Origin: Drosophila persimilis
Lineage: Eukaryota > Arthropoda > Insecta > Diptera > Drosophilidae
Assembly (NCBI RefSeq): GCF_003286085.1
Contig: NW_020825324.1
Coordinates: 744,001 to 808,000, forward strand
Direction of reading: 5' to 3'
DNA: 64,000 nt
Shown here: in pieces, positions 49,938 through 61,800 of the stretch
Layout: every line of letters starts with the position of its first letter
Numbering within the stretch: the first letter of the stretch is position 1
Made by a program: the position numbers and the translations under genes
Notes under the pieces: generated by a model
Seen by the model: the letters and a program-made list of their open reading frames with translations, nothing else
The model's database searches: none
Told to the model about the DNA's origin: nothing

Positions 49938-52900
49938 ATGAATTCAAATTCCTGCAGCGACAGCAGCAACGATTCGATGGCCAATCCGTTGCAAATGAAC
50001 TTTGGGCAGCCGCAGCTGCAGTCGCTACAGCAGGAGCGCTACGTGTGGGAAATGCGAACGCGCAGTCCTAATGTGACGCCCGCCAGCACAGTACTCAACT
50101 CCCCGGACCTGAATGCCGAGCTGCCGTACGCACCGCTGCAGGGCCAGTCGCCGGGACAGATGTCTATGGGCTATGGGGAAACCGGCGGACAGATGGCCTC
50201 CTCCTACTACTACCAGCGGCCGCATCTCCATCAGATCCGTGTCGGACGTAGTCCGGGCAGCCAGTTCGATGCCCACGAATCCCTGCCGCAGGTAAGAAAT
50301 CTGTATCCATATATTCCAATGGGAGTTTATCTGGGGTCTCCTCTGACCTTGAGAAGAATATCGAGGATGAGGTTTTATCTGTTTCCTCTTCAAACCGTCC
50401 TGCTAAGAACCACCGAATATTGTAGATTTTCGATTCCACAACTGGAGACCAAACATTCAACCTGTCTCCAAGTTCTGGCAGACATCATTCGCGAGCCATC
50501 TAACGATCCGTTCTACGTTCTGTTCTATTCTATCTGTGCAGGGTCGTGCCAGTCCCGGGTCGCCAACGGACGTGGGCAAGGCCGATGGCCAGTGCCTGAG
50601 GGATGGGGAGATAGTCGTCTTTGACGACATTGACACCAACTGGATGAACAAGGCCGCCCCGGTGATGCGCTCAGACAGCCAGGAGGATATCCTGAAGGTG
50701 ACCAAAATGATTGGCCAGCTGCCCATAGCCGAGTACGAGGGATCGCCGCGTCGATTTGGCAACCAACCGGCGGCCGGCTCACGCAAGCGTCCCCCGGGTT
50801 TTCCACAGCGCGTCTCGCCCACAGCGAGCGGCGTCGGTGGCGGCGGTGGCAGCGGCAGCGGCAGCAGCAACCACAATGTGGCCGGCAAGGCATCGTCGGG
50901 CAATCTGATAGATCTGATCGATCACGAGGAGGACGGCAGGACGGCGGCAGCAAGAGAGAAAACACCAGCATTCGATTACTTGTATGAGTTCTCGGAAACG
51001 CGCAAGGTTCTGGAGGAGTTCTTCAAGGCCAATCCCGACGATGAGAAACGTTTCGCGGACTACACCACAGAGAGCGGCGATGATGTGCCCAATTCGGTGA
51101 GTAGATGACCGTTCAAGGAGGAGAAGGATTTCTCTTAATGAATGGAAGTATTCCTCCAGCAGCAGCAGCAGCAGCAGGAACATCCGGCAACGACACCGAT
51201 GGAGCAGGCATACATTGGCCAGCGCCTGGCTAGGATACCCAAAGAGGAGCTTTACATGGTTCATCGTTCGCCCAGCAAGAAGCAGGTGAGGACGCGGAGA
51301 CGGCAGCTCTGACTCCAATCGTACCCTGTCTCTGAAGGCGATCCAAAACATTCCTTTGCTTCCACAGCAGCCCCCCAGTGAACACAACAACGTCAGTGTA
51401 CCGACTGTGTATCAGGAGCAGCACAACGATATCGAGCTGTATATCGATTCGAATAGCCGCAGCAGCGGCGATCTGGCGGACACCGAACTGGAGGCGAATC
51501 TGCGCAGACATTCGCGCAACTTTACCCTCTCGCCGGAGACGACGGACTACGATTCGAACTGCGGCGATCTAGATAGCCTGTCCAATGACATCAACTGCCC
51601 CACAGACTACGGCAAGCTGTACACGAGCATGCCCGTGCTGGAGGACGGCCTCAGCAGTGGCCATGCCTCCGATACGGAGAACAATGTATCTGTTGTCTGT
51701 GACAAGCAGGCACAACAGCCACAGCCACAGCAGCAGCAGCAACCGACCGTCCACGAGCACAATGGCAACGCAAATGGCAATGGCACTGCTGTAAATGGTG
51801 AGCGATTGGAGAACGAATACAACAACAGTGCCAGCCTGGCGACTGTCACTACCGATGCCTCACAATCGGCGCTGATAAGTGACTTTGCCTCGCTGCCGAT
51901 GCCGATGCCACCGCCACTGCCACTGCCACTTCCCTGCACACCGCCGCAGATTGAACTGCCAGACACGGACACCCTCGAGCACGAGCCCATGCAAGCCGAA
52001 CAGGCCACAGCGGCTGCAGCGGATTGCGGCGATTGCTGCCCCATGGAGCAATCCCACTATGGAGCAGTCTACGCAGCAGCGGCATCCGCAGGGAATGCCG
52101 TCCAGCAGCCGGCCACAGCGGCAGTGGAGATCCAGGAGGCCATGAAGGAGATACGCACGGCCTTGCAGCGCGCCAAGACGCAGCCGGACAAGCTCAAGTT
52201 CTGTGACGAAGTCCTGCCAACCGAACCGGAGTCCCCCGTGTGGGTGCCACGCAAATGCGGTGCGGCGGCCACAGCAACGCCGGCCACAGCTGTGCCGGAG
52301 GAGGAGCCTGATACCGATCTGGAAACGGATCGCTTGTTGGGCCAGCAGCGGCACGAGGAGCAGGACTTTTTCTCCGATCAGGTGAGGGTCGGGTCGGGTG
52401 ATGCCCATTCCTATATCGTCACTAATTTAGATCTTTGCGCAGCCTCGGGCCCCAGATAGCAATGCCAACGAGGGAACGGAAATAGCCAGCAGCAATGGAC
52501 ATCTCAACGGCGGTTGCATTGACAACAACAATCCCAAGCCGCAGACCTATTCGACGGCCACAATTCGGCAGGGTATCGGCACCTCCCTGACGCCCAATTC
52601 GCCGGACATTTGCCAGATTGTGGGCACGGCGGACATCACGATCAGCGGGTCCCCGGAGAAGCTGCAGTTCACCAAGAGTCCGACGGGATCCATCAAGTCG
52701 TTAAAGGACTCGGCCAATAGCGACAAGAAAGCCAAGTCGCGGAACAAGGAGGGTGAGTGGGGAGGGAACGGCACTCGGAACACTCGGAACGACGCCCCCC
52801 GTTTACTGCTGCTGTTGTGGTTCCATTTGTACTGATTATCTCTCTCTCTCTCTCTCTCTCTCTATCTCGAATATCCTACATTTTAACATTTCACGCTGCA

Positions 52901-55178
52901 ATCCGCACACTTTTCCACCCATTTACATATTTGTGATGTGCGGCGTCATGTAAGTGTCTCTGTCTCCCGCTCAAGCTGTCTCTCTCTCTCTCTCTCTCTC
53001 TCTATAACTCTCTCTTGCTACCACACTGTCTACCTCTCACTCTCTCTGTGCCATGTGTCTCATTGTCTATCTGTCTATCTGTTTGTACTGTGGCTTACGA
53101 AGCGATCAGGCAGCAGCAGGCTCAAGCGTGAGGCTCCATGAAATATATCAGTTATACGTAGTTCTAGATTATAGTCTATACGATAGTATATAGGATATAT
53201 CGCTAAGGAATTGCTTCAAGTTTCTTTGGCTTTCACTGTTTGCAGCAATGTTCTTGCAAGAATAGGGACACACATTGATGGGATTAAATGATGGATTTTG
53301 GATTCTGTAGAAGGGTTTTGTTAGTTTGGAAACCTACGAGTATCAAAGGTCCATCGATTTCAGTCTACAATTAGCCATTGAATTGATAGATTAGTAGTTT
53401 TTGGGACTGTCTCCAGCGAAGAGCACAGACTGGACCAGCCTGCCACTGCCTGAACGTGTCAAAGAGTGCATCAACAGGGCAGTCACATTCGCATGCCGCC
53501 TGTACATACTGTATGCCCCATATATCTAAATCTAATCCTATGTTTTAGGTCTATTGGAACCCAAAGTTCTCATTGAGGGCGTACTCTTCCGCGCCAAGTA
53601 TCTGGGATCGACGCAGCTCGTATGCGAGGGCCAGCCGACCAAGTCGACGCGAATGATGCAGGCCGAAGAGGCTGTGTCCCGGATCAAGGTGAGTGTAACC
53701 GTGACCCCCGCACCGACACGTAGTGGCCCCATCCTACCTCATTGCTAGGCTATTGCTGTGTGCTAAATGTGTGTCGTGTCTAAACTTTCTCGTTCGCTTT
53801 TCTCGTTCCCTGCTGCGCATTCCTTTTGATAGGCTTTGGTAAGAGATTGTTCGATTGTTAATCCCCTCTCCATGGCTGTCCGAAATCAGCAGATACTGAT
53901 CTCTGTTTTCTGTTTGTATTCATTTCCATCGTCCATGTAGGCACCCGAGGGCGAGAGCCAGCCTAGCACGGAGGTGGATCTGTTCATATCAACCGAAAAG
54001 ATAATGGTGCTAAACACAGACCTCAAGGAGATCATGATGGACCATGCCCTGCGCACCATTTCCTACATAGCCGACATCGGGGATCTGGTGGTGCTGATGG
54101 CCCGTCGCCGGTTCGTGCCCAACAGTTTGGGTGATCCGAATCCCAGCCCCGGTCCAAATCCGCTGGGAATTGATGCCTCCAATCCTACGCTGGCGGCGGC
54201 GGCCATCGAGGCAGCAGACTCCTCGCCACCAAAGGAGCCCGCCCAGGTGCTGCACAATAAGCACAATCGGACTCCGAAGATGATCTGCCATGTGTTCGAG
54301 AGCGATGAGGCGCAGTTCATTGCGCAGTCGATTGGCCAGGCCTTCCAGGTGGCCTACATGGAGTTCCTCAAGGCCAATGGCATCGAGAACGAGAACCTGG
54401 CCAAGGAGATGGACTACCAGGAGGTGCTCAACAGTCAGGAGATCTTTGGCGACGAGCTGGAGATATTCGCCAAGAAGGAGCTCCAGAAGGAGGTTGTCGT
54501 CCCCAAAGCCAAGGGCGAAATCCTTGGTGTTGTCATCGTCGAATCCGGCTGGGGCTCGATGCTGCCGACGGTCGTGATTGCCAACCTAATGTCCACCGGG
54601 GCTGCCGCCCGTTGCGGCCAGCTGAACATTGGCGACCAGCTGATAGCCATCAATGGCATGAGCCTGGTCGGTCTGCCGCTCTCCACCTGCCAGAGCTACA
54701 TACGCAATGCCAAGAATCAAACTGCCGTCAAGTTCACCGTTGTGCCCTGTCCCCCCGTCGTCGAGGTGAAGATACTGCGCCCCAAGGCCCTGTTCCAGTT
54801 GGGTTTCAGTGTCCAGAATGGCGTGGTAAGAGATTGATTCCCCCCTCCCCCCCGCCTCTCAGCGATTGCTTTCTTTACTAAGTGCCTCTTTCCATGCCCT
54901 ACCATAGATCTGCAGTCTGCTGCGCGGAGGAATCGCCGAGCGCGGCGGTGTCCGGGTGGGTCACCGCATCATCGAGATCAACAATCAGAGTGTGGTGGCC
55001 GTACCCCACGATACCATTGTCAAGCTCTTGTCATCCTCTGTAGGCGAGGTAAGTGCACGCTGCATTTCCATTCTCTTTTCTCCTTTCACGTTTTGAATTT
55101 CCTCAGATCCTGATGAAGACGATGCCCACGTCCATGTTTCGTTTGCTCACTGGCCAGGAGACGCCTATCTATATATAA
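49938..55178 (+). CDS. X11L: X11L/Mint-family neuronal adaptor with PTB and two PDZ domains
   Basis: Exons 49938-50291, 50542-51096, 51160-51285, 51368-52381, 52443-52752, 53549-53688, 53941-54825, 54908-55048 and 55107-55178; phases close to 1198 aa. The long N-terminal part is mostly disordered with Gln, Gly-Ser and Pro repeats, except a better-formed segment ([19 protein letters not shown], about residues 265-283) that may be a partner-binding motif. The PTB domain starts [18 protein letters not shown] (about 790) and continues [18 protein letters not shown], with a fly-specific Pro/Ala insert of about 50 residues before [17 protein letters not shown]. Two tandem PDZ domains follow ([40 protein letters not shown]). 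The end, QETPIYI, matches the conserved X11 C-terminus that folds back on PDZ1. Family role: binds NPxY tails such as APP/Appl and organises synaptic trafficking. The exon 3 acceptor lies in a CAG repeat. Confidence 0.9.
53833..53838 (+). other. Candidate 6-nt microexon in the X11L PTB domain (Ala-Leu)
   Basis: GCTTTG is flanked by a long pyrimidine-rich tract ending TTTTGATAG and by a consensus donor GTAAGAG. Both neighbouring introns are phase 0, so inclusion would add two residues between SRIK and APEGES without a frameshift. This is the position where vertebrate X11/Mint1 has its alternatively spliced insert. Use of the microexon is inference. Confidence 0.4.
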
Positions 55179-58100
55179 AAAATATGTATCTGCTCACACA
55201 CGACCCCCCGCACTCCGTTGGAAGCACTGCACCACTGTAAATCGACAGGTCTCTAAATGCACTCGATTTCTCTTCAATTGGAACACCTATCAATCATCAG
55301 CTTTATATCGAGCCGTCTGTGTGGAATCGATGCGGAATCGAACAGTTGTCACGCGACAATAACTGCACCTAGAATCGATCCGGGCTCTAACTGGATGAGC
55401 CTCAAAATTGATCAACTTTAAGTCGAGCAGCTTTAAAACAAAACCATGCATTGTTATCGATAAACGGTTAATCGATTTGTAGCCTGCCAATCAACGAAAG
55501 CAATTAAACGCCAAATCCCGACAAAGTGCAGCTGTTTGTGGAACAAAGCAAAGCAGAAACAGCTTTAAAATGGTTCGTCTGTGAAACGAAGCGAATGTAA
55601 ATCGATTAACTTTCGATGTAAATCGATGAAATGAAATGGATCGCATCGCTATGGAAACAACTCGCGCTTTGACTACAACACTTTAATCAGTCTCACTCAG
55701 TGTTCAATGCTTTTTGGTTGCTTGGCTTCCCTTCCGTTCGCTTGTCCTTCTTTGTATATGAAAAAGACTGAATTTTGAGATAGTGTGTGCGTGCGTGGAT
55801 GGATGGGGGTGTGTGTGTGCGCGTGTGTGTCTGTGTCTGTGTACAGCAAAGTACTCAAATTGTAAAGTACTCAAACTCAACCTGTCTCCTGTGTCCTACG
55901 AATGTCCCCCCTTGTCCCCACCCAACCAAACACCCCTCCTCATGTATAACAATAGCTTAAGCATTCGATTGAATTTACTTGCAAGCAATTTATTTATTAG
56001 CTATGATATGATTTCCGTGTAAATTAACCCTAAGCTTACCGTATTTAATATTATTTTTTAACTACATTTATAATTTCGATGAAAGGAAACAAAACAAAAA
56101 ACACTTTATGCCAAAAAGAGATACGCTATAAGGGATATGTACGCGATAAGCTGAGTTTTCGTTGAATTTTTATTGTATAAAGAGAGAGCCGTTATGGATT
56201 ATTATTGCAATACCGAGATATCATAATTATATTTATAGCATAGCATTAGTAACCAAAGCCATGCCTGCAACAACCACACAAGGCCCGCAATACCACAACA
56301 ACAAAATAAACAAATCAGAAAACAAAAAATGCATTTAAGAGCGTCAAAGTTAAGCGAATGTTTAAGATTCTGTATCAACTATCTGATCTGTATATGTACA
56401 AGAAATCTACACACTTCTCGATCGAGTTATTGCCATACACACACATATGTTATGTACACATACATATGTACTGTACGTACGCTTTGCATAGGGGTATCTG
56501 TATCTGTATTTGATATAGAGATGAATCGATAACAATAAGCAAAACAGCAAAAGTAATACGAAGAACAATAATTTCAGCATTGTCTAGTTTCTGTTAAGCG
56601 AGAGGATACATGTATAAGAATGGGATCCCAGGATCACGAGAATATCGAGTGCGAGTGGCAGCAGCGAGACAAAGTTAGCGAGAGAAGGAGATCGAGAGAG
56701 AGAGAGAGAGCTTATTTTTGCATATTTAAAACAATGAAGATTGAAGATGAAGACAAAGATGAACAAAACAAACAGCAAATCAAACAAAAAAGCTAATATT
56801 GAAATCCACATATAGACATATGTACGTATGTTATTAATCTAAATGGAAATGACTAAAGAATATTCTAAATATTTCAAGTGCAGGTAACAAAAAAAAAAGA
56901 AAAGAAAAAAAAAACGCAAGTTAATAATATTTATATATACATATATATATACTTCTGATCGCCATTCGGAAGCGCAGGCGCAATATTTTTGCAATACCAA
57001 ACACACACAAAAGCCACAAGACAGAACAATTGATGAATAAATTTCCAAACCTACTTGGACACAGCATCACCAAGAAAGTCTACAACTCTCTGCTACTGCG
57101 CCTCTAACTAACTTCTAAAACCAAACACTAATCGTATACTACTTAATGCAATTTATTTATTAATATTTAACACATGGCAGAATACAGCAAACAAAATGAA
57201 ACAACAACAAATAAACTACATTTATACACAAAAGCAAATTCAATTATATAGCCGGTTCGCGGGATGGTTAGTGACTTAGATATGCAGCGCTATTTTTGGG
57301 CAGTTTATTTTTTAATTCCAATTTTTAATATTTCTGTTCGCCTGATATCCGAGATCTGAAATTTTTCGTTTTTCACCATTTTGAATGTTTGACAACAACA
57401 ACAACATTTTGGACAACAACAACCCTCAGCTTGTGAATGCTTAAATGGCAGAAAACGAGAAATTTCCGATGAGGGATACCAGGCGAACAGAAGTCAGCAG
57501 CAAGCAGCTTTAGCGATTGCAAACGTGTGTTGCATACTTATGGGGGGAAACTAAAAACAATATTTTTTAAACCAGCGAACGACCTGGTATCCCAGATTAT
57601 AAATCCTTATTAAATAGATAGAATATACAATTTTCGCTTCTCTATTTATTTTGCTGATCGTGTACGAAATACGGCATGCATTTTTATCGTTTCCATGCGA
57701 ATATCATCCCTGATTCGGTCGATGGAAAATTTAGCTGATCTGCCTAGTACGGCTTTATTTCAAAATGGAGCGCTACAATAACAGGCGCGAGAGAGCTCAA
57801 ATAATAAATAGCCAGAACTAGCTATGAAATAGCTGGTTTGCCAGCAGTGCGGACAGAGGAAGTTTTAGGTGTGACCATATGCTGCAAGTTCGATATGCTT
57901 ATTGTTATCGGCGCCAGATTCGATATTTTCAAATATCTATTCCGTCCAATTGATTCATTTTGAATTGATTGAAGATTACACTCTTGGATTGCAGGCCTGC
58001 AAAATTAGCTGTGATGTGTTATGAATACTATGGATTCATGCAGTCCTCTTATTTGTATGCACTTTTTGGACATGTTGGTGCTGCAAAAGCCGAAAGAAAA

Positions 58101-58897
58101 TCTTTTCAATTTAATTATGTAAAAATATCAATGTATTTCATAAGATAGTCCTAGATGAGCGACCACGACGACATGAAATAAATATATACTAATTAAAACG
58201 AGGACCACCTTCAAGAGATAGCATCACACAAATCAAAAAAAAATAAAATATATATACGTATGTATATATATATATATTACAATTATTAGCATCTTTTCAC
58301 TGTTAATTTTACGCTCAATGACGAGAACTTAATTACTAAAATTGGTATTGGCTTAAGTTTAAATTATTAAATAAATACAATTCCGATTGAAAGTATTATT
58401 ACGCGAAAAAAAGATCGGAAACGGATGTGGACATAATTAATATGTGATGTGTTTGCGTTATTACAAAAAATATATATATATCTTTAATATATCGGTCTAC
58501 ACGATGAATTTATTTTATACCTATTTTGCACTCTGCATAATATATATATATATATACGCTTTCGTCTGTGCATATATATCAAATCTCTGAATGGGTGTGT
58601 GTTTGTGTGTGTGTGTGGTGGTTTCAGAACTAATATTTCTCTATTTACAACAAAAACGACACTGATATATGTGTGTGTGGGGGATGGGCTGAGGTGGGAT
58701 GCCTCGGCGTGTATGATAAATTTAGGCAGCTATTTGGCATTTCTCATAATTTAACAATGAAGAAAAATATGTATATGTATATATATATATAAATTGTGTT
58801 TGTCCAAAATGGTCAGAGGATTGATGCACCTCCTGCTGCTGATTTGTACTTGGAATTGCTCCCGCTGTGTGCCCATATCCGATAGAATCACATCCGA
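55179..58897. other. Convergent 3' UTR region of X11L and Pp2C1
   Basis: 3' UTRs of X11L (+) and Pp2C1 (-), with many candidate polyadenylation signals (for example near 56305, 57034 and 57210 on plus). It has repeated ATCGAT/ATCGATT words at 55325-55630, GT and TA runs, a (GA)n run at 56695-56712 and the inverted repeat at 57332-57492. No further gene is supported. Confidence 0.55.
57332..57492. repeat. Imperfect inverted repeat, arms about 50 nt
   Basis: 57332-57350 (TTCTGTTCGCCTGATATCC) is complementary at 18 of 19 positions to 474-492 of the same kilobase (57474-57492). Inside it, GAAATTT-TCGTTTT-CCATTT (57358-57381) pairs with AAATGG-AAAACGA-AAATTTC (57443-57466). The loop has two ACAACAACAAC runs. 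Confidence 0.75.
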
Positions 58898-61800
58898 TCA
58901 GCGCCTGCGTGTCGTCGGCTGTTGCTGCTGCGATGTGGCGGCTCCTGATTGCTCTTGATTTCCGCCTCGATTGCGAACACTGTAACAGCTGATGGCTGTC
59001 ATCATCATCCTGTGACTGGTGATGCCACTGCCGCCGCCGCTGCCATTGCTGTTGCTGCTGGGGCTCCCCGTGCCGGGTGGCGCTCCTTTTGCCACCTGCT
59101 GGCGACTGCTGCGCAGGGACCATCGTTTGTTCAGCTGCACAGCGGAGGCGGCCATGGCCGCCGTGTAAGCCCGGGTGCCAATGGCCAATGTGGGTACGAC
59201 TATGTTGAGCTTTTTAGGCGAAGGCGGTGGCCGGGCAGAGATGGCACCCGCTCCATTGCATGACGATTGCAGACGCGTCGGCTTGCTAAACGGTGATGGT
59301 GTATTGGCGCTCCCGCTTGACCCTCCACCGGTCATGGCGGCATTCAGTGTACTCCGGCGCAGGCTGCGTCGCTGTTCGCGCTCTTGTTGGGTGCGCTTGA
59401 GGCGCCGACTGGCAGTACTGCCTCCGGAATTGCTGCTGCCACTGGCACTGGCGACGACGCTTTGTGTGCTGGTGGCTCCTCCTCCACCTCCACTATTGAC
59501 ATTCGCAGGCAATGGAGAAGCTGTCGCTCCATTCACGGCTGTGGCTTCCCCTCCCACTGTTGGGACGTTCCTTGTCCTGAGCGTCCGTTTGGTCATGTCC
59601 ATGCCGCCGACACTGCAGATGGTGCTACGCAGCTGGCGCTTGTTCACAGTTCCTGCACCCCCGCTGATGGCTAGGGTCTGGCTGCGGCGAGTCATCATAA
59701 TGGAACTGCTGCTGGTGTTGCTGCGGACGGTCCCATTGCTGTTCCCATTTCCGCTCCCGCTCTTGATGCTGCTGCTGGTCGCAGCAATGATGCTCTTGCG
59801 GGCAGCAATTACGACTGAAGAAGACGAGTTATTGCCCGCTCCTACTCCTGCACCTGCGGCTGCAGCTGCTCCTCCGATTGCAATCGCTCCTGCTCCTGCG
59901 CCAACAGCAGCATCTCTGATGGACGCGGCACTCAAGGACCTGTTCTTACAGTGCTTAAACACCTGTCGGAGCCGTGTCTGCATGTGCTGGTGATTCTCAT
60001 TGGGCACATTCCGATATCGACGTCGAACAGGCGTGGCTGCCACTGATGCTGATGAGGCAGAAGCCAAATCATTGGCCAGAGCATTAGCCCGATCGAGGGA
60101 TGCTTGTGGTATGCAGTCGACCTCCTGCAGTTTCTGGATCTGTTCGATGATATAATGGACGGCATGGGCATCCTCCTTGCGGATCTCGGCCACTGTTTCA
60201 CGCACCTGCGCCATTGCTGTTGTTAGGCCTGGCTCTGGAGCGGATGTTGGTGTCGAGGGGAGGGTGGAGCTCACTTGATTGTCCTGAAGTGTGGGCGGTG
60301 ACGGTGGTGATGACTCCTCCTCCTCGGGCTCTGGCTCGGGCTCCGGTTCCGGCTCTGTTTCCGTTCTTGTTGCCTCCTTCAAAGTGCTCCAACTGCTGGA
60401 AAATGCGAAATCCGTTTCACTGCAACTGGAACTGGAACTGGAACTGCTGTAGGTGGCCTCCATATGCTCCTGCTCCCGCTGCAGTTGCTGCTCCCGCTCC
60501 AGAGCCACCTGCTCCTCCTCGGCCCGCTCCTGCTGCAGCAAAGCATTCAATTCCAACAGCTCCGATGGCTCTGGCTCCTTAGCGGTCGTCTCTTCTTCCT
60601 GATGCGCCTGCTGCTGCTGTTCCACGTACTCGGATGGCGTCCAAGTCTCCTGCTCTTGCTCCTGATCCTGTGGCTGGTGCGGATGCAGCTGATGCAACTG
60701 CTCTCGTCGCGTCTCCAGCTGTGTGAGGGAATACCCCTCCTGCTGCTGATAGTGCTGCTGTTCCTGTATGATCTCCTGCATGCTGCGATCATCCATGGCT
60801 GCAGCAGAGGCCGCCTCCGCCTCGGCAGCAGCTGCCGCCGACCGGGAACGTGCCTCTTGCTCCTGTTCGTTGAGGAGCGTGTTGTAGGATTCGGCGAAAC
60901 TGTAATCGGAGCCCAGGCAGCCCACACTGGAGCCGTAGCTGCCGAAGCTGCTCTCCAAATGCTGCTCCAAATGATGCTCCAGTTCGGTAAGCTCTCGGAC
61001 TGCTCCTCCTCCGCTGGTGGAGCTGCTGCTGCCGCTTGAGGGGGCAGGAACCGAATGTCCGTACATGGCGGCGCGATCAATGAGGGTCCCATTGGAATAG
61101 TGATGCAAATGATGCTCCTCTTCCAGAATGACCACATTTTCGCCTGCCTCCGCCTCCAGCTGGTGCTGTTGCTCCACCAATCCACGCCAGGGATACACTC
61201 CTGTAGTGTTGGATTTCCGCCACATCTTGCGATGATTGTGCAGACTCCGCTTGAGACGTTGGGCATCGTAGGAGAATCGCGGTAGCCGCTGCTGCAGCGC
61301 AGCTGCAGCCGCAGCCGCATCCGACTCGACTGCCACCTGTTCGGCAGGTTCGATGGCTTCACCCTCGATATATTCGTCGGCATCATCCTCCTCCCGCTCG
61401 TCCTCCTCGTCGATGGCATAGTAATCAAAATTGCGAAACGGCTCCGGCGGCAGATGCCGCTTCGCCAAGGCACTGTATGGGGCATCCAGAATGTAGTCCT
61501 CCTCCTCGATGCAGTGAGCTGGATCTGGACAGCTGTTCTCGCTATCCATTGCACTGTCCTCGTCGTCGGCATCCAGCAGGGCATCCACATCCACTTCCAT
61601 ATCCATATCGCAGGCATCTCTGCGTGCCGGCGGGCCATCGCAGGGAGATGGTATGGGGGAGGTCTCCTGGGAGGAGCCAGATGTCGTCGACGATGGTGTT
61701 AGTATCACAGTTACCACGGACGTATTGTCCGCACGCATTTTTTTCGATGCCCACGTCTTGAGGGCCCGATCGACAAGGGCTTTGCTGGGGTTCATCACAT

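Noticed and set aside
57866-57880. Motif 1-like sequence on the minus strand (TGGTCACACCT)
   Set aside because: It mismatches the consensus at the last positions and has no Motif 6 or gene in the expected direction.
58750-58900. In-frame extension after the Pp2C1 TGA
   Set aside because: The frame stays open for about 47 codons, but the stop context is TGA-T rather than TGA-C and the extension runs into a TATA repeat, so there is no positive sign of readthrough.
58722-59123. 133-codon minus-strand frame overlapping the end of Pp2C1
   Set aside because: It is a +1 shadow of the Pp2C1 C-terminal exon that runs on into TA-rich 3' UTR; its composition is explained by the phosphatase frame.
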